Below, one piece after another: positions 54,504-63,662 of a DNA stretch of 64,000 nucleotides (the first letter of the stretch is position 1; each line of letters opens with the position of its first letter). Below the pieces are notes generated by a model, which was given only the letters and a program-made list of their open reading frames with translations, ran no database searches and was not told the DNA's origin. The stretch lies in assembly GCF_015169395.1 (NCBI RefSeq), contig NZ_CP063458.1, forward strand, positions 5,766,001 to 5,830,000. The letters are read 5' to 3'. The position numbers and the translations under genes are program-made. Source of the stretch: Humisphaera borealis. Its GTDB lineage: Bacteria; Planctomycetota; Phycisphaerae; Tepidisphaerales; Tepidisphaeraceae.

Positions 54504-55982
54504 TTACGCCAGGATCTCCTTGATCACGTGCCCGTGCACGTCCGTCAGCCGGCGGTCGATGCCGTTCTGCCTCACCGTCAGTTTCTCGTGATCGATGCCC
54601 AGCAGGTGCAGCATCGTCGCGTGGATGTCGTAGACGAGCGTCGGGTGGTCGCGATCCAGCGGCTTGTAGCCCCACTGATCGCTCAGGCCGTGTGTGACGC
54701 CCCCCTTGATCCCGCCGCCGCAGAGCCAGTTGGTGAACACGTACGGGTTGTGATCGCGGCCTTTGCCGCCTTGCGTGCTGGGCATGCGGCCGAACTCGGT
54801 CGTCCAGAGGATGATCGTGTCGTCGAGCATGCCGCGCTGCTTGAGGTCCTGGATCAGCGCCGCCGCACCTCGGGCCATGCCTGTTGCCAACGGCCCGTGA
54901 TCGCGCTCGACGTCTTCGTGTGAATCCCAGTTACGGCGGGGGAAGCCGTTGTCGTTGCCGCTCCAGATCTGCACGAACCGCACGCCACGCTCCAGCAGTC
55001 GCCGGGCGGCCAGGCACTTCTGCGAGAAGTAGTAACTCTCCTCCTCGGCATTGATGACGGCCGGCCAGTTGGGAGGCCGGGTATCGAGGCCGTAGAGCTT
55101 CAGGATATGCGCGGGCTCGGCCTTCAGATCGAGCGCCTCGGGCGCGGCAAGCTGCATCCGCGCCGCCAACTCATAACTGCGGATCCGCGATTCCAGTCGT
55201 GGGTCGCCGGCACGACTTTCGGCATGCTGGCGGTTCAGGCTGGCCATCAGCGACTGCGCCTGGGCCTCGCTGGCGGCGTTGATGTACTTGCCCGCCGCGT
55301 GCGGGCGAAGGTCGGCGATCGGCATGTCGCTGCCGGGGTAGACGACATTGCCGCTGTGCTGCGCGGGCAGGAACGCCGCGTCCCAGTTCTTGACGCCGTT
55401 GCTCGCCATGCCGCGGTGATCAGGCAGAACGACGAACGTCGGCAGGTTCTCGTTCATCGAACCCAGTGCGTAGCTCACCCAGCATCCCGCGCCGGGAAAG
55501 CCCGGCAGTTGGAAGCCGGTCGCCTGCAATAGGGTGCCCTGGGAGTGGATTCCCGTCTTGCCGACCACATTGTGAATGAACGCCATGTCGTCCACGCACG
55601 CCCCCAGTGGCGACACGACATCGCTGATCATCTTGCCGGACTTCCCGTACGGCTTGAAGTCCCACACCGGCTTAAGCCACGGCCCCAGCCCGTTCTGAAA
55701 CGCTTCGACCTTCTCCCCGAAATCGCTCGGCTTGCCGTGGTGCTTGATCAGGTCGGGCTTGAAATCCCAGAGGTCGATATGGCTCGCCGCGCCAGCCATG
55801 AAGAGTTGGATGACCCGCTTGGCCCTGGGCGGCCGGACGACCGAAGGATGCGGCGCGGGCGCCGCGAGCGCCTCACGACCTAGGAGCGACGCCAGCGCCA
55901 GCCCGCCGAACCCACCGCCGGCATTGGCGAGAAAGTCGCGGCGGGACGGGCGGGTCTGTCCGGCTGACGATGGCATGTTCAT
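54504..55982 (-). CDS. DUF1501 domain protein
   Basis: A 492-residue DUF1501 protein. PSRRDFLANAGGGFGGLALAS is a twin-arginine signal. Core blocks: RVIQLFMAGAASHIDLWDFKP, FIHNVVGKTGIHSQGTLLQ, RGVRFVQIWSGNDNGFPRRNWDSHEDVERDH, ILWTTEFGRMPSTQG and the end RLTDVHGHVIKEILA. Its partner is the PSD1 gene at 56146-59163, upstream on the same strand, with a palindrome between. It is the same length as the copy at 22873-24351 but clearly diverged. Confidence 0.93.
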   Translation of the reverse strand: MNMPSSAGQTRPSRRDFLANAGGGFGGLALASLLGREALAAPAPHPSVVRPPRAKRVIQLFMAGAASHIDLWDFKPDLIKHHGKPSDFGEKVEAFQNGLGPWLKPVWDFKPYGKSGKMISDVVSPLGACVDDMAFIHNVVGKTGIHSQGTLLQATGFQLPGFPGAGCWVSYALGSMNENLPTFVVLPDHRGMASNGVKNWDAAFLPAQHSGNVVYPGSDMPIADLRPHAAGKYINAASEAQAQSLMASLNRQHAESRAGDPRLESRIRSYELAARMQLAAPEALDLKAEPAHILKLYGLDTRPPNWPAVINAEEESYYFSQKCLAARRLLERGVRFVQIWSGNDNGFPRRNWDSHEDVERDHGPLATGMARGAAALIQDLKQRGMLDDTIILWTTEFGRMPSTQGGKGRDHNPYVFTNWLCGGGIKGGVTHGLSDQWGYKPLDRDHPTLVYDIHATMLHLLGIDHEKLTVRQNGIDRRLTDVHGHVIKEILA

Positions 55983-56014
55983 GGTGGGTCGCCTTTACCC
56001 GAAACCGACGGCTG

Positions 56015-56119
56015 TCCGTGACACGGGTTTCCAACCCGTGCGAGCGATGTCGTCGTACATCGACTTCAAATCCTCTAACTCCGGCGCACCTTGCACGGCT
56101 TGGAAAGCCGTATCACGGA
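56015..56119. repeat. Long palindrome of the DTGFQPV type
   Basis: Arms 56015-56041 and 56093-56119 pair over 27 bases. The inner hairpins ACGGGTTTCCAACCCGT and ACGGCTTTCCAAGCCGT each keep their own pairing, which is compensatory change. Same layout and place (between PSD1 and DUF1501 genes) as 24396-24525. Confidence 0.9.
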
Positions 56120-56145
56120 ACGTCGTTGGATATCATCCACGCTGC

Positions 56146-59100
56146 TCAATCCACGAACACAAACTCGTTCAGGTTCAACAGCACCCGGCACAAATTGGGC
56201 AATCCGCTGGTGCGGACGAACGACTTCATCTGCTCACGCTCGGCGGCCGTCGGGACTCGGGCGAGGGTCAACCGGCAGGCGCGATCGATCTGGGCATCGC
56301 CGTCCGCCCCGGCGTCCTGCCACAAGCGCGCCGCCATCGCCTCGGCCTGCGTCACCATGAAGCCGTTGTTGAGCAGCGCCAGCGCCTGCGCCGGCGAAAC
56401 GCTCTCGTTCCGCTTGTCCACCCGCATCGACGGGTCGGCGCAATCGAGTGACGTCATGAACGGCTGAAGCTGTGACCGCACCGTGAAACGGTAGATCGAC
56501 CGCCGCCATGTCTTCACATCGTTCGGATCGGCCTTGTCGTAACGGTAGTGGGGCGAATGCTCCGGGTGTTCGACGATGAAGTCCTGCCAGCCGGGCCCGC
56601 CCATGGTCAGATCGAGCTTGCCACTGGCGGCGAGGACCGCATCGCGAACGGCCTCGGCCTCCAGCTTGCGGCGGTTCTGCCGCCAGAGCAGGTTGTTGTC
56701 CACGTCCACCGCAACGGCGCCGGCATTGTCGGCCGACGAAGACTGCCGGTACGCCGCGCTGGTTACGATCAACTTATGCAGCCGCTTGAGCGATCCGCCG
56801 CTGTCGCGGAAGTCGGCGGCGAGCCAGTCGAGCAGTTCCGGGTGCGTCGGCGGCGTGCCCATGCGGCCAAAGTCGTTGGGCGTCAGCACGATGCCCTTGC
56901 CGAAGTGGTACTGCCACACTCGATTGACGATGCTCCGCCAGGTCAGCGGGTTCGCCGGGTCGGTCAGCCAGCGGGCCAGCGCCGCCCGGCGGACGCCTTC
57001 GCCTTGCTGATCGGGGATCTCGAATCGCGATCGGAGCGACTTCACCGCGCTGAGCGCGCCCGGTCCGACCGGCTTGCCCGGCTGCGTCACCTGCCCGCGG
57101 GCGAGCAGGAAAATCGGCCTGGGCTTGCCGCCCTGAGGTCCGGTCCCTGCGAAAGCACCTCGCCCGGTGTGGATCGCACCGGCGAAGACGACCCTGGGCG
57201 GCGGAAGTTTCGACAGTTCCTTCGCGGCCGAGGCGATCTCGCCCGCCAACGCCGCCGACCGCGTGCGGATCGCCGCGTCGGTGACGCGGGACATCAGTTT
57301 GTCCCGGCGGTCGCGAAGCGCGGCGAGGTCCGCGCCGCCGCCCGTCTTGGCGGGGTAGACATCGTCCGTCAGGTTGCTCCGCCGCCAGCGAACGGGGGCT
57401 TCGACACTGTCGATTGATGTGACGGCCGCGCCGAGCGCGGCATTGCGATTCTCGGCGTCGAACGCCTGAAGTTCCGCCAGCGCGAAGATGAAGTCCCCCT
57501 TGCGAGGCGCGAGCTTGGTCGCGGTCACACGCACGTAGCGCGCCGACTTCCCGCCGGCGACGAACGTTCGCGGCGTTGTGCCGGGGTTGGCGTAGTCCTC
57601 CAGGTCGTGGGCGGCAATAACGGTCGGCGTACCGCCGAAAGCCGGGTCGTCGCTGGCTTCGATCCGGAACCGCACCGGAAAGCCGAACCCGGCACCGATC
57701 CCGTTGAAATCATCCCACACGCCGGCGAGCACCACGCGCTGAATCGCGACACTCTTGCCCAGATCGACCTGCACCCACTTGCGCGTTTCCTGGTCCTTGG
57801 CGATGCCGCTGTGCCAGCCATACTCGGGACGCCGCCCCTGCGGCGCGGCCGACTCGGCCGATGCAATCTGCTTGTCGAGGTCGGCCAGCTCGGCTCCGCC
57901 GGCGGTTTTGATCTTTGCTGCGAGCGCCTTCTGCTCGGCCTCCATCTCGGCTTTGCGTGCGGTCAGGCGTGACCGCGACGCGGCGACGACCGGATCAAGG
58001 TCATAGGTCTTGTCCGTCCGGTCGATCGCCGCGAAGACCGCCTGCAGCGCGTAGTAGTCTTCCTGCGAAATCGGGTCGAACTTGTGGCTGTGGCACTGGG
58101 CACACTGCACCGTCACGCTCGCCAGGGCGCCGACGGCGGTGCCGACCATGTCGTCGCGATCGAGATGGCGGGCGATCTTGCCGTCGATCTTGCTCTCCGG
58201 AACCTCGGCGTGGCCGATGAAGTCCCACGGGCCGGCGGCGAGAAAACCGAGCGCCTCGATCCCGTCCGCCGTGCCGGGGTAGAGCACGTCGCCGGCGATC
58301 TGTTCCTGGATGAACCGCGCGTAGGGTTTGTCATCGTTGAGGGCGCGAATGACGTAGTCGCGGTAAGGCCAGGCATTGGGGCGGGGCTTGTCCTTGTCGT
58401 AGCCGTGCGTGTCGCCGTAATGGACGACATCGAGCCAATGGCGTGCCCAGCGCTCGCCGTAGCGCGGCGAGGCGAGCAGGCGATCGACCAGGGCTTCGTA
58501 AGCTTTGTCGGCGTTCACCGTGAAGTCGGAAACAAACGTGTCGAGCTCTTCGGGCGTCGGCGGAAGGCCGATCAGGTCGAAGTGAACCCGCCGGGCGAGT
58601 GTCCGCGCATCGGCCGGCGGCGACATCGCCAGCGACTTCTCGGCCAGCCTGGCCACGATGAAGGTATCGATCGGATTCGCGGATTTCGCGGCGACGGTCG
58701 GGCTGGGCACGGCCGGTTTGGCCAGCGGCTTCAAGCTCCACCAGTCCAGCGGATCGGCCGCCGTGGCAGTCGCCTCGTCCGGCCAGATCGCGCCGGCGTC
58801 GATCCACTTGCGGATCGTCGATACCTGCTCCGCCGTCAGTCGCGGCTTCCCGCTTTTGGGCGGCGGCATCAGGACGTCGTCGTCGGCGGACGTGATATGA
58901 CGGACCAGCGTACTCTTGCCCGAATCGCCGGCGACGATCGCCGTCTCGCCGATGTCGCCGCCTTTCATCGCGTAGGGCCGGACGTCGAGCCGGTATCCGC
59001 TGCGCTGCTTCTTGGGGCCGTGGCAGTCGATGCAACTGGATTCAAACAGCGGTTTGATGTCCCGCCGGAAGTCGGGCGGCGTGTTGGCAACAGCCACACC

Positions 59101-59163
59101 GCAGGAAGCGAATGAGAGCGCGACCAGAAAGATGCTGATCCGGCTGCGGCGGTGATACATCAT
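56146..59163 (-). CDS. PSD1-type DUF1549/DUF1553 protein with an F5/8 discoidin insert
   Basis: A 1005-residue exported protein. ISIFLVALSFASCGVAVA is a signal peptide. PSCyt1 with haem motif CIDCH follows (~45-120), then MPPPKSG, then DUF1549 with NPIDTFIVARLAEKSL, and a second CxxCH in VQCAQCHSHKFDPI. Between the halves lies a discoidin-like F5/8 domain (~440-560: WHSGIAKDQETRKWVQVDLGKSVAIQRVVLAGVWDDF ... YVRVTATKLAP). DUF1553 closes (SIVNRVWQYHFGKGIVLTPNDFGRMG; RVDKRNESVSPAQALALLNNGF). The discoidin domain usually binds glycans. ATG at 59163 with GGAG 9 bases ahead. Confidence 0.93.
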   Translation of the reverse strand: MMYHRRSRISIFLVALSFASCGVAVANTPPDFRRDIKPLFESSCIDCHGPKKQRSGYRLDVRPYAMKGGDIGETAIVAGDSGKSTLVRHITSADDDVLMPPPKSGKPRLTAEQVSTIRKWIDAGAIWPDEATATAADPLDWWSLKPLAKPAVPSPTVAAKSANPIDTFIVARLAEKSLAMSPPADARTLARRVHFDLIGLPPTPEELDTFVSDFTVNADKAYEALVDRLLASPRYGERWARHWLDVVHYGDTHGYDKDKPRPNAWPYRDYVIRALNDDKPYARFIQEQIAGDVLYPGTADGIEALGFLAAGPWDFIGHAEVPESKIDGKIARHLDRDDMVGTAVGALASVTVQCAQCHSHKFDPISQEDYYALQAVFAAIDRTDKTYDLDPVVAASRSRLTARKAEMEAEQKALAAKIKTAGGAELADLDKQIASAESAAPQGRRPEYGWHSGIAKDQETRKWVQVDLGKSVAIQRVVLAGVWDDFNGIGAGFGFPVRFRIEASDDPAFGGTPTVIAAHDLEDYANPGTTPRTFVAGGKSARYVRVTATKLAPRKGDFIFALAELQAFDAENRNAALGAAVTSIDSVEAPVRWRRSNLTDDVYPAKTGGGADLAALRDRRDKLMSRVTDAAIRTRSAALAGEIASAAKELSKLPPPRVVFAGAIHTGRGAFAGTGPQGGKPRPIFLLARGQVTQPGKPVGPGALSAVKSLRSRFEIPDQQGEGVRRAALARWLTDPANPLTWRSIVNRVWQYHFGKGIVLTPNDFGRMGTPPTHPELLDWLAADFRDSGGSLKRLHKLIVTSAAYRQSSSADNAGAVAVDVDNNLLWRQNRRKLEAEAVRDAVLAASGKLDLTMGGPGWQDFIVEHPEHSPHYRYDKADPNDVKTWRRSIYRFTVRSQLQPFMTSLDCADPSMRVDKRNESVSPAQALALLNNGFMVTQAEAMAARLWQDAGADGDAQIDRACRLTLARVPTAAEREQMKSFVRTSGLPNLCRVLLNLNEFVFVD

Positions 59164-59267
59164 GAATCGACTCCAGTGAGGCACGTCGCCTGTTGTATCA
59201 CTGGACGCCGATACGCGTTGTCGGCGGTCCAAGCTGGACTCAAAGGGTCCTGGTGCCGTGTCACACC

Positions 59268-59391
59268 TTGATTCTGGGATAGATCAGGTGCCATGGCCTA
59301 CGGTACTCCGCTGCCCGTGGTACGACATGCGTCGCGCGAAACCACGGGCAGGCGAGTACGCCAGCCCATGGCACCCAATCCCAAGATCAAG
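59268..59391. repeat. Palindrome with ~51-54-nt arms between sulfatase and PSD1 genes
   Basis: Arms at 59268-59321 and 59341-59391 pair with scattered mismatches: AGGTGCCATGG / CCATGGCACC and GCTGCCCGTGGT / ACCACGGGCAG are exact. The loop is about 19 bases. It fills most of the 304-base gap; the remaining bases hold no other visible feature. Confidence 0.88.
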
Positions 59392-59467
59392 CATTGACGC
59401 AGCACCAGGGTCATCCGAAGTCTTCATACGACTTCGCCGAACGAACCCGGCGCGGCGTTGCCGTGGA

Positions 59468-61297
59468 CTACCGCCACTTCCGCCCGTCGAGGATGAACTT
59501 CTGGATGCGATCCGCCGGCTCGGCGAGTTTCAGGTCCTTCACCATCGCCTGCGCCCTGGCCAGGGGGACGTGGCCCGCGCCGGTCATGAAGTCGAGTGTG
59601 TTCAACGCCGCGAGACTCTCGTAGACGTTGCCGTCGCGGAGGACGCCTTGGAGCGCGGCGACGGCCTTTTCCGTTTCGCCGATGTACCCCAGCGCCTCGG
59701 CGGCGACGACGCGGACGTCGGCCATCGGGTCGGCGAGTGCGGCGAGCAGGGCGTCTTTCGCCGGCGCTGCCTTGTCCTTCAGGATGAGGCAGCCGGTCGC
59801 GGCCCAGTACCGCATGACCGGGTGCTCGTGCTTCAGAAGCTTAATGAACTCGGGCAGCGCCTCAGGCTGCGCGTCCGACGCGATGTCGGCAAGAGAGATG
59901 ATGTCGCCGATCGGGTAGGCATTGCTCTGGGCGTAATCGTAGATGGTCTTGTCGCCGGCGAGCCTGGGAACCATCCCTTCGGGGATGAAGCCGGTGTCGC
60001 GGGTTTCGGTCATCTGCCGAACCAGGTGTTGGTGCAGCTCCGCGACCTTCGGATTCTGCGGTCCCTTGCTCGCGAGGTTTGCAAGTTCGAACGGATCGGT
60101 GGTGATTGCGTAGAGCTCGGATGCGGCCTTGGGCTTCCAGTAGGCGGCCTGGGCCTCGTTGCACCGGCCCGCCTCAAAAGACGCGTACCAAGCCCGCATG
60201 CTCGGCTGCACCTGAAACGGATAGGAATAGTTCTGTCCCCATGGCCGGTGCGGGCTGTAGTTGCGAACGTAGCGGAAGTTCTGTGTCCGCACTGATCGGG
60301 AGAAGTCGTACCGCTCGTCCATCCGCCCGCGGTGCATGAAGACCTCGTCGCGCGGCGCGGTCCGGCCTTCCCCGAGGAATGGCTTGCCCTGGTAGTTCTT
60401 CGGCGTCTCGATGCCGGCCAGGTTGAAGACCGTCGGCGGCAGATCGACGAAGGTCGCCAGATCGTCCACCCACTGACCCGCGGCGACCGGCGATGCCTTG
60501 GCCCATTTGCCAGGGATGCGGACGACCAGCGGCACGCGCGTGCCGCGATCCTGGATGCTGCGCTTGCCGCCGGGCATCGCTCCGCCATGGTCGCCGTAGT
60601 AAAAGATGAAGGTGTCTTCGGCCAGGCCCGCGCGCTTCAGTTCGTCGATCACCGCGCCGACCTGCCCGTCCATGATCGTCATCTGGTCGTAGTAGTTGGC
60701 CCAGTCCCGGCGGATGTCCGGCTCGTCAGGGTGGTAGGGGGGAAGGACGATCTTTTCCGGCGGAATGCGAAACGTCGTCTTGCCCGCCTTGGGTGCGACC
60801 TGGCTTTCGTGGCTCGACGTGAAGTTGAACACGGCAAAGAACGGCTGGCCGGGTTTGCGGTTCTTGTAGTGCGCCTTGTTGCTGCTCTCGTCCCAGATCT
60901 TGTTTCGACCGACGATGTTGTAGTCCGTCTTCGAGTTGTTCGTGCAGTAATAACCGGCAGCCCGGAGGACCTCCGGATAGGTCTTGAAGCTGTCCGGGAT
61001 CGCGACCTTGCTGCGATGATTCTGGATGCCGAGCGACGACCCGTACATGCCGGCGATCAGGGTCGATCGTGCCGCCGAGCAGACCGGCGCATTGGCGAAG
61101 AAGTTGCGGAAGCGGATGCCCTCGGAAGCGAGCTTGTCGAGGTTCGGCGTTTGCGCCTGCGCATCGCCGTAGCAGCCGAGGTACGGGCTGTTGTCTTCGC
61201 TGGTAACCCAGAGAAAGTTGGGCCGGTCGGCGGCGTGGACCGCAGTGGTGAAGGCGATGGAAAGGATGAGGATGAGAATGTGGAGATGTCGCAGCAT
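59468..61297 (-). CDS. Sulfatase with C-terminal HEAT-like repeats
   Basis: A 609-residue type I sulfatase. MLRHLHILILILSIAFTTAVHA is a signal peptide. The formylglycine site is PVCSAARSTLIAG (Cys73, Arg77), a CxAxR form rather than the classic CxPxR. DRPNFLWVTSEDNSPYLGCYG supplies metal Asp residues, and FIFYYGDHGGAMPGGKRS the second metal site. After ~490 come HEAT-like repeats (LPEFIKLLKHEHPVMRYWAATGCLIL; DPMADVRVVAAEALGYIGE). It probably desulfates algal polysaccharides. ATG at 61297 chosen; the frame open to 61549 is the repeat DNA. Confidence 0.93.
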   Translation of the reverse strand: MLRHLHILILILSIAFTTAVHAADRPNFLWVTSEDNSPYLGCYGDAQAQTPNLDKLASEGIRFRNFFANAPVCSAARSTLIAGMYGSSLGIQNHRSKVAIPDSFKTYPEVLRAAGYYCTNNSKTDYNIVGRNKIWDESSNKAHYKNRKPGQPFFAVFNFTSSHESQVAPKAGKTTFRIPPEKIVLPPYHPDEPDIRRDWANYYDQMTIMDGQVGAVIDELKRAGLAEDTFIFYYGDHGGAMPGGKRSIQDRGTRVPLVVRIPGKWAKASPVAAGQWVDDLATFVDLPPTVFNLAGIETPKNYQGKPFLGEGRTAPRDEVFMHRGRMDERYDFSRSVRTQNFRYVRNYSPHRPWGQNYSYPFQVQPSMRAWYASFEAGRCNEAQAAYWKPKAASELYAITTDPFELANLASKGPQNPKVAELHQHLVRQMTETRDTGFIPEGMVPRLAGDKTIYDYAQSNAYPIGDIISLADIASDAQPEALPEFIKLLKHEHPVMRYWAATGCLILKDKAAPAKDALLAALADPMADVRVVAAEALGYIGETEKAVAALQGVLRDGNVYESLAALNTLDFMTGAGHVPLARAQAMVKDLKLAEPADRIQKFILDGRKWR

Positions 61298-61341
61298 AGG
61301 GTGAGTGTAGATCGCCGAGGTCGCGTGACTATTGCCCGAAT

Positions 61342-61524
61342 GCGTGGAGGACACACATTCTTGTCTGTCACTCGGGACCCAAGGGATGTTTCGAATTACG
61401 ACCGGCTGCTTTTGGTGGGACGGACAATCTTGTCTGCCCCGCCAGATTATCCCCGAAGAAAGAGCGGTCGTTCGAATGCCCCCTTTGGCCCCGAGTGACA
61501 GACAAGAATGTCTATCCTCCACGC
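61342..61524. repeat. Nested palindrome, 53-nt outer arms
   Basis: Outer arms 61342-61394 and 61471-61524 pair over about 53 bases (ATTCTTGTCTGTCACTCGGG mirrored by CCCCGAGTGACAGACAAGAA). Inside, CGACCG/CGGTCG pair and a further GACGGACAATCTTGTCTGCC region forms a nested stem. Translated, one arm reads DRQECLS. Confidence 0.9.
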
Positions 61525-61536
61525 CGGACGACTCAC

Positions 61537-63036
61537 TCACGCCAACCACGGCTCGATCACCTTCCCGGCGACATCGGTTAACCGGAAGTCTCGCCCCTGG
61601 TACCGGTGCGTCAGCTTTAAGTGATCCAGCCCGAACAGGTGAAGGATCGTCGCGTGGTAGTCGTTGACGTGGACGGGATCGCGGGAGATGCCCCAGCCGA
61701 TTTCATCGGTCTCGCCCCAGGTCTGGCCGCCCTTGATGCCGCCGCCGGCCATCCAGAGGGTGAACGCAAACGGGTGGTGGTCGCGGCCGGTAACGCCGGG
61801 GCGGCCCTTGCGGTTTTCGCCGAGCGGCGTCCGGCCGAACTCGCTACACCAGAGGATGAGCGTTTCATCGAGCAGGCCCCGCTGCTTGAGGTCTTTGATC
61901 ATCGCCGCGACGGGCTGATCCGCCATGCCGGCATTGAACGGCAGTTCGGAGTCGAGGTTGGAGTGGTGATCCCAGCTCGCGTGGACGATGTTGACGAACC
62001 GCACTCCACGCTCGACCAATCGGCGGGCGAGCAGGCAATTGGTGGCAAACGCGCGGTACTGGCCGGGGCCGCCACCACGCGCGGCCTTGATCGGCGGATC
62101 GTCCCGCTCCACGCCATACGCAGCCAGCATCTCCTTGCTTTCGCCGGACAGGTCGATCAGTTCGGGTGCCGCCGACTGCATGCGGAACGCGAGCTCGTAG
62201 CTTGCGATACGGCTGGCGATCTCCGGATCGTGGATCGCTTCGTACCGCCGCTGGTTCAGCCGGCGGAGGGCGTCAAGGCCGGCCCGCTGCATTTCCGGCG
62301 GCAGGCCGTCGGGGTTGGCCAGGTTCAGGATCGGCTCACCCTTGTTGCGGAAGAGGACGCCGGCGTAGGTGCTCGGCAGGAAGCCGCTCTGCCAGAGCGT
62401 CGCGCCGCCGCTGGTGCCGCGGCCGCTGTTCAGGACGACGTAACCGGGCAGGTTCTGCGACTCGCTCCCCAATCCGTAGTTGAGCCATGCGCCCATGGTG
62501 GGCAGGCCGAAGGTGGACCGGCCACAGCACATGAGCAGCTGGCCGGGGTGGTGGTTGAACTGGTCGGTGTGCATGCTGCGGACCATCAGCATGTCGTCTG
62601 CGCAGGTCGCCAGGTGGGGGAGCAGGTCGGAGAAGACCATGCCGGATTGGCCGTGCTGTTTGAAGGTGCGCTTCGAGCCCATCAGCCGGGCCGATTCCTT
62701 CTGGATGAAGGCGAAGCGGACGTTCTTGGTCATCGATTCCGGGAGAGGCTGGCCGTCGAGTTCGTTGAGCTTGGGCTTGGGGTCGAACAGGTCCATCTGC
62801 GAAGGCGCGCCTTCGAGAAAGATGCAGATGCAGTGCTTGGCCCGCGCGGGGAAGTGCGTTTGCCTGGGCGCCAGTGGATTGAGCAGACCCGGCGATGTCG
62901 CCGCTGCCGCTGTTGCCGGCGTCAGGATTCCGTCGGCCGTCAGCATCGCCCCCAGGCCCATCATGCCCAAGCCGCTGGCGGTGGTGGTCAGGTACTCGCG
63001 GCGGGTGAGATGAATCTGCTGCTGGATGGAAGTCAT
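61537..63036 (-). CDS. DUF1501 domain protein
   Basis: A 499-residue DUF1501 protein, third copy in the window. LTRREYLTTTASGLGMMGLG is the twin-arginine signal. Blocks: HCICIFLEGAPSQMDLFDPKP, MVRSMHTDQFNHHPGQLLMCCGRS, RGVRFVNIVHASWDHHSNLD, ILWCSEFGRTPLGEN, and the end RDFRLTDVAGKVIEPWLA. It follows the 63066 gene by 29 bases and precedes the sulfatase. Confidence 0.93.
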   Translation of the reverse strand: MTSIQQQIHLTRREYLTTTASGLGMMGLGAMLTADGILTPATAAAATSPGLLNPLAPRQTHFPARAKHCICIFLEGAPSQMDLFDPKPKLNELDGQPLPESMTKNVRFAFIQKESARLMGSKRTFKQHGQSGMVFSDLLPHLATCADDMLMVRSMHTDQFNHHPGQLLMCCGRSTFGLPTMGAWLNYGLGSESQNLPGYVVLNSGRGTSGGATLWQSGFLPSTYAGVLFRNKGEPILNLANPDGLPPEMQRAGLDALRRLNQRRYEAIHDPEIASRIASYELAFRMQSAAPELIDLSGESKEMLAAYGVERDDPPIKAARGGGPGQYRAFATNCLLARRLVERGVRFVNIVHASWDHHSNLDSELPFNAGMADQPVAAMIKDLKQRGLLDETLILWCSEFGRTPLGENRKGRPGVTGRDHHPFAFTLWMAGGGIKGGQTWGETDEIGWGISRDPVHVNDYHATILHLFGLDHLKLTHRYQGRDFRLTDVAGKVIEPWLA

Positions 63037-63065
63037 GCGATCCGTGCCTTCGTAGCGGCGCTACA

Positions 63066-63623
63066 TCAATCGAGCAATCCCATGATGATCAGGATCGCTT
63101 CCTGGCGCGTCGTCAAAAGCTGACGAAGCTCTTCCTGTGCGCGGAGTAGGTTTTGCTTGGCACTTTCCCGCGCCGCCCGGTAAGCCGCGACATGCTCGCG
63201 AACCCGCGACGGGCTGGTGAAGGGGTCGAACAACGCGTCGTTCAGCGCCTTGCTCTTGAGATGGACGTCCGTCGTCGCCATGTCGTCGATCTTCTCGGCG
63301 CGGGGCTCACGAACGCCCTTGGATTCGCGCCCGGCGTTCACCTCGCGGACCAGGCGAATCACCTTGTCGACGCGCGGCTTGAGCACATCCCACTCGGCCT
63401 CGGACGGCTTGATCTGCTCGTGGACGGTCTCCAGCCATCGCTCTTCCGACGACTGCTTGACCTTCGGTTCGTCCTTGCGGGCATCGACAACGTTCTTGTC
63501 CTTCGCCGGCTTTTCCTTCAGCGGCTTGTCATCCTTGGCCGCCAGGACTGGCAAACCCAATCCGGCGCAAAGCAAGAGAGCGAAAACGCGACGACGGAGC
63601 TTGGCTGGGGATTGCAGGTTCAT
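63066..63623 (-). CDS. Exported helical protein next to DUF1501/PSD1 genes
   Basis: A 185-residue protein. LRRRVFALLLCAGLGLPVLAA is a signal peptide, followed by a Lys/Glu-rich stretch and then a long helical region ending in NLLRAQEELRQLLTTRQEAILIIMGLLD. The C-terminal TTRQEAxLxxMGxL(L/D) ending is one I associate with small periplasmic proteins of planctomycete DUF1501 loci, but I cannot name the family. Same strand as PSD1 upstream (39 bases) and DUF1501 downstream. Confidence 0.72.
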   Translation of the reverse strand: MNLQSPAKLRRRVFALLLCAGLGLPVLAAKDDKPLKEKPAKDKNVVDARKDEPKVKQSSEERWLETVHEQIKPSEAEWDVLKPRVDKVIRLVREVNAGRESKGVREPRAEKIDDMATTDVHLKSKALNDALFDPFTSPSRVREHVAAYRAARESAKQNLLRAQEELRQLLTTRQEAILIIMGLLD

Positions 63624-63662
63624 CGTTCCATCTAAACGTACAACCGCGTCGATTGTTGTCGG

